NCBI GenBank assembly: GCA_937975655.1 | Contig: CALJTZ010000323.1 | Location: 1 to 6,621 of the forward strand | Source of the DNA: an uncultured Synechococcus sp. | Lineage (GTDB): Bacteria > Cyanobacteriota > Cyanobacteriia > PCC-6307 > Cyanobiaceae | Reading direction: 5' to 3' | Length of the DNA: 6,621 bases | Shown here: piece by piece, positions 1 to 5,551 of the stretch | Layout: every line of letters begins with the position of its first letter | How positions within the stretch are numbered: position 1 is the first letter of the stretch | The notes under the pieces: model-generated | Databases searched by the model: none | Told to the model about the DNA's origin: nothing | What the model saw: the letters and a program-made list of their open reading frames with translations, nothing else | Program-made: the position numbers and the translations under genes

Positions 1-733
1 AGGCCGTGACCGCCAGCAACAGCTCCGGATCGGCGATGAGATCACAGATGCGGATCTCGAGGCGATTGAGATCGTGGGGCCGGTCCTCGCCATTGGGACG
101 CACGGAAGTCCAGAGATGGCGCACGTTCTGCATCGTGCCGAGGGCCAGCTGCTGCTCCACCCAGCGGATGTAGTGCTGATGGCTGGTGAACAGGGGCACC
201 TGCTCAGGCGTGATCGGGAACTGCAACCAGCGCTGGGAATGGGCGCCGCTGACGCGGCCATCCACAAAGGGGGAACAGGCACTGAGGGCCAGCAGCAGGG
301 CCGCCTCGCAGCGCACCAGTCGGCAGGCCGCAAACAGGGCGTCCATATCAGTGAGGCCCAGGTTGATGTGCACACTGGCCGTCACCACCCGGGTGCCGTA
401 GCTGGCCTCGATGTAGGCGTGATAAGGGTTGTCGGGGTTGGAGCGCTCGAAGCGGGTGCTGTCGCCCGTGCTCAGGGTGCTGCCGGGCAGCAGGGTGAGC
501 CCCCGCTGGGCCAGCCACATCCGCAGGCGGCGGCGGGGCTCCAACAACAGCTCCAGCTGGGCCGGGTAGCTGGCATCCGGTGGCGTGGTGTACTCGAGAT
601 TGCGGCAATCGGGCTCGGTCACAAAGCCCTCGAGGGCCGCCGCCGCCTCAGCCGAGCAGCCCACCACCGTCCCGTCGGGCTGGCCGGTGAACAGCTCCAC
701 CTCAAAGCCCTTGAGCAGAAGAGTTCCTGTCAT
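1..733 (-). CDS. gshA: Glutamate-cysteine ligase, cyanobacterial type (C-terminal part cut by window edge)
   Basis: Catalyses the ATP-dependent joining of L-glutamate and L-cysteine to gamma-glutamylcysteine, the first step of glutathione synthesis in the cytoplasm. The first 244 residues are visible; the frame is still open at the left edge, so the C-terminal part is missing. Family-like segments are KGFEVELF near residues 8-15, CRNLEYTTPP at 43-52, the strand TASVHINLG at 118-126, and NRLEIRICDL at 223-232. These match the cyanobacterial glutamate-cysteine ligase family rather than the E. coli GshA type (recognition from memory, not a search). The start is the ATG at 733, whose ATGA overlaps the TGA stop of trpE by 4 bp. 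No convincing Shine-Dalgarno sequence precedes it, so translation is probably coupled to trpE and the two genes share a transcript. No broken frame or odd composition is seen in the visible part. Confidence 0.92.
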   Translation of the reverse strand, partial: MTGTLLLKGFEVELFTGQPDGTVVGCSAEAAAALEGFVTEPDCRNLEYTTPPDASYPAQLELLLEPRRRLRMWLAQRGLTLLPGSTLSTGDSTRFERSNPDNPYHAYIEASYGTRVVTASVHINLGLTDMDALFAACRLVRCEAALLLALSACSPFVDGRVSGAHSQRWLQFPITPEQVPLFTSHQHYIRWVEQQLALGTMQNVRHLWTSVRPNGEDRPHDLNRLEIRICDLIADPELLLAVTA

Positions 734-2250
734 TGCAGGCAGGCCAGAGCCTTGAGCATGCCGCGCGCCTTGTTGAGGGTTTCCTGGTACTCCGAGGCTG
801 GCACCGAATCGGCCACCAGGCCCGCACCGGCCTGCACCTGCACCCGCCAGCTGCCATCGGCGGCGGGCAGCACCACCATGGTGCGGATGGTGATGGCGGT
901 ATTCAGGGCGCCCCCTAGATCCATGGCGCCATAGACGCCGGAATAGGGACCCCGGGCATCGGGCTCGAGCTGGTTGATCAGCTGCATGGCCCGGATCTTG
1001 GGGGCTCCACTCACGGTGCCCGCTGGGAAGGAGGCCATCAGCAGATCCCAGACATCGTGCCGGGGATCCAGCAACCCTTCCACTTCGCTCACGATGTGCA
1101 TCACGTGGGAGTAGCGCTCGATCACCATCAGCTCGCTCACACGCACCGTGCCGGGCTCACAGACACGGCCGAGGTCGTTGCGGCCCAGATCCACCAGCAT
1201 CACGTGCTCGGCCCGCTCCTTGGGATCGGCCAACAGATCAGCCTCCAGGGCCCTGTCCTGCGCCGGATCGGCGCCCCGGGGCCGGGTCCCGGCAATGGGC
1301 CGCAGCGAGGCCTTCACCCGGCCACTGCCATCGGCCAGGGGCTCAGCCTTCACCATCACCTCAGGGCTGGAGCCAATCAGGTGCCAGCCGCCGAAGTTGA
1401 AGAAGGCCATGTACGGCGAGGGATTCACCATCCGCAGGCTGCGATAGAGCGCAAAGGGCTCGCGCTGAATCTGGGTTTCCAGGCGCTGGCTGATCACCAG
1501 CTGGAACACGTCACCGGCGGCGATGTGCTCCTTGGCCGTGAGCACCGCCGCTTCGAAGTCATCGCGGCTGCGATTGCTGCGGGTCTCAAGCTCCAGGCCA
1601 GGGCTGTCATGCCAGTCCAGCGGTGTCACACCCGGGGGCAAGGGCTGATGCATCTGGGCCTCCAGGGCATCCAGCCGGGCCACGGCAGCGTCGTAGGCCG
1701 CGGCCGGATCCGCGGCGGCCGTGAGATCGGCGTAGGCCACCGCAGTGATCTGGCGCTTCACCTGGTCGAACACCAGCAGGCTGTCGGCCAACATCCAGCA
1801 GCCATCAGGCGGCCCATCGGACGCCGTGGGGTGCACCGGCACGCTGGGTTCAATCCAGCGGATCAATTCATACCCCCAGAAGCCAAACAACTGGCCCACC
1901 GGCGGAAGCCCTGGCACCGGCGGAGCGCTGTAGGGCGCCAGGGACTGGCGCAGCAGGTCGAACGGGTTGCCCTGGTGGTGGTCGCAGCGCCCATCACGCC
2001 AGCGCTGCTCCGCCTGATCCGCCCGAACCGTGAGGGTCCACAGGGGATCACTCACCACAAAGCTCCAGCGGCCAATGCGCTCACCGCCCTCCACCGACTC
2101 CAGCAGCACGCCGTGGTCGCTGGCGGCCCCCACCTTCAGCCAGGTGGTGAGGGGAGTTTCCAGATCAGCCGGCCAGCAGCGCACCACTGGGATGAAGGTG
2201 CTGCCCGCCGCGGCCTGGTCCAGAAAGGTGGCGCGATCGGGGGAAGGCAT
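730..2250 (-). CDS. trpE: Anthranilate synthase component I
   Basis: Converts chorismate to anthranilate, using ammonia supplied by the TrpG glutaminase subunit, in the first committed step of tryptophan synthesis. From the ATG at 2250 the protein is 506 residues, normal for a TrpE not fused to TrpG; trpG is not in the window. An N-terminal Anth_synt_I_N-like domain carries LLES at 49-52, and NPSPYM lies at 276-281. Both belong to the tryptophan feedback site, so the enzyme is probably allosterically inhibited by tryptophan, which also argues against PabB. The chorismate-binding domain (about 228-495) holds IAGTRPRG at 319-326, EHVMLVDLGRND at 348-359, VSGAPK at 413-418 and QAGAGLVADSVP at 473-484. 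E348 and E487 are the likely magnesium ligands by family alignment. An in-frame GTG at 2253 directly before the ATG is an equally possible start. No Shine-Dalgarno sequence is visible; the upstream bases are the T-run of a terminator. The stop overlaps the gshA start. Confidence 0.95.
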   Translation of the reverse strand: MPSPDRATFLDQAAAGSTFIPVVRCWPADLETPLTTWLKVGAASDHGVLLESVEGGERIGRWSFVVSDPLWTLTVRADQAEQRWRDGRCDHHQGNPFDLLRQSLAPYSAPPVPGLPPVGQLFGFWGYELIRWIEPSVPVHPTASDGPPDGCWMLADSLLVFDQVKRQITAVAYADLTAAADPAAAYDAAVARLDALEAQMHQPLPPGVTPLDWHDSPGLELETRSNRSRDDFEAAVLTAKEHIAAGDVFQLVISQRLETQIQREPFALYRSLRMVNPSPYMAFFNFGGWHLIGSSPEVMVKAEPLADGSGRVKASLRPIAGTRPRGADPAQDRALEADLLADPKERAEHVMLVDLGRNDLGRVCEPGTVRVSELMVIERYSHVMHIVSEVEGLLDPRHDVWDLLMASFPAGTVSGAPKIRAMQLINQLEPDARGPYSGVYGAMDLGGALNTAITIRTMVVLPAADGSWRVQVQAGAGLVADSVPASEYQETLNKARGMLKALACLQ

Positions 2251-2267
2251 CACGGCAACGGGCAGGC

Positions 2268-2292
2268 AAAAAAAACGGGGCGCCTGGCCCCG
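2268..2292 (-). terminator. Rho-independent terminator after psaD
   Basis: Read on the minus strand this is a perfect 6-bp GC stem (CGGGGC, loop CAGGC, GCCCCG) followed at once by eight T residues at 2275-2268. It lies about 54 nt downstream of the psaD stop, as expected for termination of an abundant photosystem transcript. The T-run ends only 14 nt before the possible GTG start of trpE and 17 nt before the ATG. The opposite strand lacks a comparable T-run, so it should act in the psaD direction only. Confidence 0.85.
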
Positions 2293-2294
2293 CC

Positions 2295-2300
2295 TTTATA
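2295..2300 (-). promoter_or_regulatory. Possible -10 element for trpE-gshA (tentative)
   Basis: TATAAA on the minus strand sits immediately upstream of the terminator hairpin and is the only A/T-rich hexamer in the psaD-trpE gap. No -35 hexamer lies at a normal distance; the nearest TTG-type hexamer, TTGCAC at 2334-2329, is 28 nt away. If used, transcription would begin near position 2288, inside the left arm of the hairpin, so the trpE message would lack most of that arm and escape termination. This is inference from one hexamer in a short stretch. Confidence 0.25.
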
Positions 2301-2311
2301 GAGGTTGGCTG

Positions 2312-2336
2312 GGTTGCGGCCGCTACGAGTGCAACC
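2312..2336 (-). repeat. Inverted repeat in the psaD 3' region
   Basis: Perfect 6-bp arms (GGTTGC and GCAACC on the minus strand) flank a 13-nt loop containing most of the palindrome GCGGCCGC at 2316-2323. It lies between the psaD stop and the terminator hairpin and could be an RNA stem near the 3' end of the psaD message. It does not overlap the terminator arms and no alternative pairing is obvious, so an attenuator switch is not supported. A 6-bp repeat in GC-rich DNA may be chance. Confidence 0.35.
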
Positions 2337-2345
2337 GGAGTTCGA

Positions 2346-2768
2346 TCAGGAATCGAAGGTGTTCTTGCCGGTGAACTTGATGCTGGAGGGATTGCCGTTC
2401 TGGCCGATGCGACGGGCGTTGTGGCCCACCATCACCCGGCCTTCGTTCACTTTCTCAGGGAACACGCCGTCCTTGGGATGCAGGAACTCGGTGTCACCAC
2501 CGGGGAAGATCCGATAGATCTTGTAGTCCTCGATCCGGGGCTTGAACTTCGTGCGCAGCTGGGTACCCAGGGCCAAGCACTGCTCCTTGCGAGCGAAGTA
2601 CATGATGTTTTCGCCCTCGTTCATGTGGGCGGCACCACCAGTGGGGAGCTCGAAGGCCTGAACCTTGGAGCTGGTCCAGGTGATGGCGTACTTCTCTTCG
2701 GTTTCAGCGGCGTTGAGCAGACCGCCCGTGCTGCCGATGTACTTCGGGAGTTGACCGCTCAATGCCAT
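2346..2768 (-). CDS. psaD: Photosystem I reaction center subunit II
   Basis: PsaD is a peripheral subunit on the cytoplasmic (stromal) face of photosystem I. It helps hold PsaC and forms part of the ferredoxin docking site where electrons leave the complex. The 140-residue protein is full length for cyanobacteria. Diagnostic segments are GSTGGLL at 12-18, EEKYAITWTS at 24-33, LPTGGAAHMNEGEN at 41-54, ARKEQCLALGTQLRTKFKP at 59-77, DYKIYRIFP at 81-89 and GVFPEKVNEGR at 101-111. Lys106 falls where Synechocystis PsaD cross-links to ferredoxin, and the basic patch around residues 72-78 is kept. The ATG at 2768 gives MALSGQLPKY, which fits known PsaD N-termini; the frame stays open upstream to 2831, but that extension resembles no PsaD. 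There is no classical Shine-Dalgarno sequence at normal spacing; an AGGA lies 18 nt upstream. It stands alone between a 120-bp leader region and a strong terminator, so is probably monocistronic. Confidence 0.98.
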   Translation of the reverse strand: MALSGQLPKYIGSTGGLLNAAETEEKYAITWTSSKVQAFELPTGGAAHMNEGENIMYFARKEQCLALGTQLRTKFKPRIEDYKIYRIFPGGDTEFLHPKDGVFPEKVNEGRVMVGHNARRIGQNGNPSSIKFTGKNTFDS

Positions 2769-2778
2769 GGCTTTTTCA

Positions 2779-2798
2779 GAGAAGGGTCCTGAGAAGGG
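2779..2798 (-). repeat. Short direct repeat in the psaD leader
   Basis: The octamer CCCTTCTC occurs twice on the minus strand, at 2798-2791 and 2786-2779, separated by AGGA (period 12 nt). It lies 11-30 nt upstream of the psaD ATG, where the ribosome would load, and makes the leader pyrimidine-rich. It may be a leader RNA or protein-binding element. Function is unknown and chance cannot be excluded for an 8-bp repeat. Confidence 0.5.
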
Positions 2799-2821
2799 AA
2801 TCGGCAGACCGTTTCGCTCGG

Positions 2822-2830
2822 AAGCTAGCA
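2822..2830 (-). promoter_or_regulatory. Possible extended -10 element of psaD (tentative)
   Basis: TGCTAGCTT on the minus strand fits a TGnTAnnnT extended -10 pattern. It would place the transcript start near 2815 and leave a leader of roughly 45-50 nt before the psaD ATG. The sequence 17-18 nt upstream (CTGTCT region) does not resemble a -35 hexamer. No copy of the HLR1-type RpaB-binding motif known from photosystem I promoters of other cyanobacteria was found by eye in the 120-bp gap. Confidence 0.25.
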
Positions 2831-2849
2831 CCGTGTTTTGGGGCAGACA

Positions 2850-2879
2850 GACGGGTCTGGCCCTCTCTTCACACCCGTC
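2850..2879 (-). repeat. Inverted repeat between the kinase gene and psaD
   Basis: Perfect 7-bp arms, GACGGGT (2879-2873) and ACCCGTC (2856-2850) on the minus strand, flank a 16-nt loop. The structure begins 10 bp after the stop codon of the kinase gene. It has no T-run after it, so it is not a standard intrinsic terminator. It may stabilise the end of the upstream mRNA, act as a weak terminator, or be an operator for psaD. A TTGACG hexamer at 2881-2876 overlaps the left arm, but no -10 element lies at proper spacing from it. Confidence 0.45.
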
Positions 2880-2888
2880 AACAAACGC

Positions 2889-4268
2889 CTAGCCGGGAGC
2901 CACGGGGAAGAACACCGTGAGGTCGTTGCCCGAGCGTTCAGTGAGCCGCCCGCCAAGGCTGTGGAACAGCCGCTGGGTGGCCTGGCGGCTGAGCTGCAGG
3001 CTGCCGGTGCCGGGATTCCAGCTGAGCACGGGCCCCACGGAGCGGCGCTCGCCGGCCTCCAGCTCGGAGCCAACCGCCGGATCCCCGGCCCCACTGAGTC
3101 GCAGCTTGAGCCGCGACCCAGCCGGCTGCAGGCTGAGCAGCACGCGCGAGCCGGCCGGCAGGCCACGGCTGAACCGATCGATCAAGCCACCGAGCATGGT
3201 CTCGAGGCGGCTGGGATCACTGAGCACGGGCGGCAGCTCCGCCGTTATCTCCAACTCCAGCAGCAGACCGCGGCGTTCCAGCTGGTGCCGGCAGAGGGGC
3301 TCAAGCTGCCGCAGCAGCTGGGCCAGGTCGGTGCGGGCCAGCCGCTGGGCCGGCACCGGGCCGGGTTGGCGCTGCAGTTCAGCGGCGTGAAAAATCAGGC
3401 CGAAGCGATCGATCTGCTCACTGCATTCGCCATCGATCTGCTGCAGCCGCTGACGCACCAGCTCGGAGAGATCGGCCCGGCGCAGCAGGGAGCGAATCAG
3501 GGTGCGAATGGTCGCCAGGGGGGTGCGCACCTCATGGGTGAGGGCCTCGAGCAGGGCCAGTTCACTGCTGGGGGCAGGCTTCGCCTCCTGGCCTTCACTG
3601 CGATGCACCAGGGGCTGCAGGGTCACGCTGGGAGCCATGGAGGCCAACCGTTCCGCCAGCCGCGGCCAGAACGCCTCCGCCACTTGCCCATCGCTCTGCA
3701 GCGGGCCCAGGGCCTGCAACGCCTCCCGCAACCGCCTGCCCTGGTGCGGAGCGGAGCTCTGCAGGCGCCCATCCAGCAGGGTCAGGGCCGCCGACAGGGT
3801 GGACGGGTCGAAGCGCACCGCCAGCTGCCGCGCCTGGGGGGAACCCGCCAAGGTCATGGCCACCTGCAGCTGGGGGGTGATCACCAGCAGCAGGGGATCA
3901 CTGCCATCGCCCTCCTCCAAGGGCAGCCGACTGAAGCCCCCAAGAGCCTCCCGCGCCGGCGGCGCACCGGCGGCCCGGGAGCTGGGCAACAGGGGAGAAG
4001 CCTGGGTGAAGAGGTCACCCAGCTCCTCCGGAGCCCACACCCAGCCCTGCAACTGGGCGAGCAGGGCTGGTTCATAGAGGGCCGGCAGGGGCGAGGCCAG
4101 CCACACCCCCTGCAGGGGCTGCAACGGCAGTAGAAAATCCTCCTGAAGGGTGGCCAGAGCCGCCCACCACTGGCGGCGAATGCTGTCCTCGTCGCTGCGA
4201 CCGGCGGGGACACCCGCGGCCAACAGCTGCCGCAGGGACTCCAGGCTGCCGCTGGCTGAGGCCGCCAT
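2889..4268 (-). CDS. Soluble histidine-kinase-like protein with degenerate ATP-binding domain
   Basis: A 459-residue protein with no membrane segment or signal peptide, so probably cytoplasmic. Residues 1 to about 230 form an N-terminal region I cannot assign to a family; it is rich in Leu, Ala and Pro and contains a patch DPLLLVITPQLQVAMTL at 124-140, and may be a sensor domain. Residues 236-300 resemble a HisKA dimerisation domain with a clear H box, LTHEVRTPLATIRTLIRSLL, placing the phospho-acceptor at His245. The C-terminal domain (about 310-458) has the HATPase_c layout: SDPSRL at 350-355, a G2-like GTGSLQLS at 420-427, and a final FFPV strand. The N box reads GGLIDRF at 360-366 in place of the usual xNLLxNA, and the G1 box reads GAGDP at 393-397 in place of DxGxG. 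ATP binding is therefore doubtful. The ATG at 4268 overlaps the rodA stop (TGATG), which supports this start and translational coupling. No response regulator gene lies nearby; psaD follows after 120 bp. Confidence 0.85.
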   Translation of the reverse strand: MAASASGSLESLRQLLAAGVPAGRSDEDSIRRQWWAALATLQEDFLLPLQPLQGVWLASPLPALYEPALLAQLQGWVWAPEELGDLFTQASPLLPSSRAAGAPPAREALGGFSRLPLEEGDGSDPLLLVITPQLQVAMTLAGSPQARQLAVRFDPSTLSAALTLLDGRLQSSAPHQGRRLREALQALGPLQSDGQVAEAFWPRLAERLASMAPSVTLQPLVHRSEGQEAKPAPSSELALLEALTHEVRTPLATIRTLIRSLLRRADLSELVRQRLQQIDGECSEQIDRFGLIFHAAELQRQPGPVPAQRLARTDLAQLLRQLEPLCRHQLERRGLLLELEITAELPPVLSDPSRLETMLGGLIDRFSRGLPAGSRVLLSLQPAGSRLKLRLSGAGDPAVGSELEAGERRSVGPVLSWNPGTGSLQLSRQATQRLFHSLGGRLTERSGNDLTVFFPVAPG

Positions 4269-5551
4269 CAGCGGCGGCCCTGGGCGGAGATGCCGCGGCG
4301 GGCCACCGAGGCGCACAGGCCGAGGGCGATGAAGTTCACCAGCATCGCCGAGCGGCCATAGCTGAGCCAGGGCAAGGGAATCCCGGTGATCGGCCCCAGG
4401 CCGATGGTCATGTTGATGTTCACCACCACCTGAAACATCACCATCGCCCCGATCCCCACCACCACGAGCGATTCGTAATCCGTGCGGGCCTTTCCGGCGA
4501 TCTGCAGCAACCGCCAGATCCACACCACAAAGCCCAGCACCACCGCCATCGAGCCGATGAACCCGGTTTCCTCGCCCAGGGCACTGAAGATGAAATCGGT
4601 GTGCTGCTCGGGGATGAAGCGCAGCAGCGTGAGGTGGCCCTGCATCAATCCGGTGCCCAGAATCCCCCCGGAGCCAATCCCCACCGTGCTCTGCAGCAGG
4701 TGATAGCCCCCGCCCAGGGGGTCCTGGGATGGGTCCAGAAACATCGTGAGCCGGGCGCGCTGGTGGGGCTGCAGAAAGTTGTTCCACAGCCACGGAGTAC
4801 CCACGGCAAAAGCCCCCTGTACGGCCAGCACGACGCCCAGGCCCACCCGTTTCCAGGGTAGGGATGTCCAGGCCAACCAGCCCATGGCGGGAATCCAGGC
4901 CACCAGCAGCCAGGGGAAGGCACCGGCCAGGATCGCCGTGAACAGTGGTGCCATGAACAGCATCACCCAGGCCCCGGGCATGCCCGACCAGAACATCATC
5001 ACGAGCAGCACGGCACCGAACACCAGCGAGCTGCCCAGATCAGGCTGAACAAACACCAGCAGCCAGGGGATGCTGATCATCGCCACAGGCCGCAGCAGAT
5101 CCACAGGCCGCTCCACCGGATGGCGGGACAGCACCCTGGCCAGCAACAGGATCGCCGCCACCTTCGCGAACTCGGAGGGCTGCACGTGGAAGCCGGCGAT
5201 GTTGATCCAGCTCTGGGCGCCCAGAGCGCTGACGCCCACGATCCGCACGGCGATCAGGCTGGCCACCATGCCGCCATAGATGGGCCACTGCCAGCTGCTG
5301 ATCCGCTCCAGGGGCACCCGCGCCAGCAGCAGGGCGATGGCCATGCCCACAGCGGCGGTGACCCAGTGCTGATACCAATCGGCGTAATCGGCCTGGCGCT
5401 GGGTGCTGGCGATCAGGATTCCGGCGATGAAGATCATCGCCAGGGGGATCCACCAGAGCAGCTTGTCCACGCCATCCACCCAGCGGCGGCGCCGCAGCTT
5501 GCCGCTGCCAAACATGCCGGCACGCCTGCCCCAGAGGCCGAGCACCGTCAT
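4268..5551 (-). CDS. rodA: Rod-shape-determining SEDS peptidoglycan glycosyltransferase
   Basis: RodA polymerises lipid II into glycan strands for lateral wall growth, working in the inner membrane with a class B penicillin-binding protein (PBP2), which is not in this window. The 427-residue protein has a basic, Arg-rich N-terminus (RRRRW at 20-24) followed by about ten hydrophobic segments from residue 31 to 417. SEDS signatures are QPSEFAKV at 124-131, FVQPDLGSS at 167-175, the large periplasmic-loop block RLTMFLDPSQDPLGGGYHLLQS at 267-288, GSGGILGTG at 293-301, and RFIPEQHTDFIFSALGEETGFIG at 311-333. The catalytic Asp of the family lies in the FLDP..DP segment (Asp273 or Asp277). RFIPEQHTDFIF favours RodA over FtsW. 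Near the C-terminus the usual SYGGSS block reads SYGRSA at 397-402. The ATG at 5551 overlaps the mrp stop as ATGA; an internal ATG at codon 13 is an alternative start. The stop overlaps the start of the kinase-like gene. Confidence 0.95.
   Translation of the reverse strand: MTVLGLWGRRAGMFGSGKLRRRRWVDGVDKLLWWIPLAMIFIAGILIASTQRQADYADWYQHWVTAAVGMAIALLLARVPLERISSWQWPIYGGMVASLIAVRIVGVSALGAQSWINIAGFHVQPSEFAKVAAILLLARVLSRHPVERPVDLLRPVAMISIPWLLVFVQPDLGSSLVFGAVLLVMMFWSGMPGAWVMLFMAPLFTAILAGAFPWLLVAWIPAMGWLAWTSLPWKRVGLGVVLAVQGAFAVGTPWLWNNFLQPHQRARLTMFLDPSQDPLGGGYHLLQSTVGIGSGGILGTGLMQGHLTLLRFIPEQHTDFIFSALGEETGFIGSMAVVLGFVVWIWRLLQIAGKARTDYESLVVVGIGAMVMFQVVVNINMTIGLGPITGIPLPWLSYGRSAMLVNFIALGLCASVARRGISAQGRR

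Noticed and set aside
74..934. 286-codon plus-strand frame opposite gshA and the end of trpE
   Set aside because: Composition is that of an antisense shadow, and it runs across the junction of two well-supported minus-strand genes.
1057..2301. 414-codon open frame on the plus strand opposite trpE
   Set aside because: Low-complexity, His/Gln/Arg/Gly-rich translation typical of antisense frames in GC-rich genes. The minus strand encodes an unmistakable TrpE over the same interval.
2254..2345. Classical trp leader peptide and attenuator
   Set aside because: No ATG or GTG-initiated ORF with clustered Trp codons exists in the gap, and the two hairpins do not share arms that could form alternative structures.
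2769..2831. N-terminal extension of PsaD to a GTG at 2831
   Set aside because: The extra 21 residues do not resemble any PsaD N-terminus, while the ATG at 2768 gives the usual family length of about 140.
2838..4133. 431-codon open frame on the plus strand opposite the kinase-like gene
   Set aside because: Gln/Gly/Leu/Arg-rich composition with no recognisable motif. It is antisense to an intact protein with an H box, and the GC-rich third positions explain the long frame.
4269..4793. Extending the kinase-like gene upstream to 4793
   Set aside because: The extension lies wholly inside rodA and is Gly/Arg/Pro-rich. The ATG at 4268 overlapping the rodA stop is the natural start.
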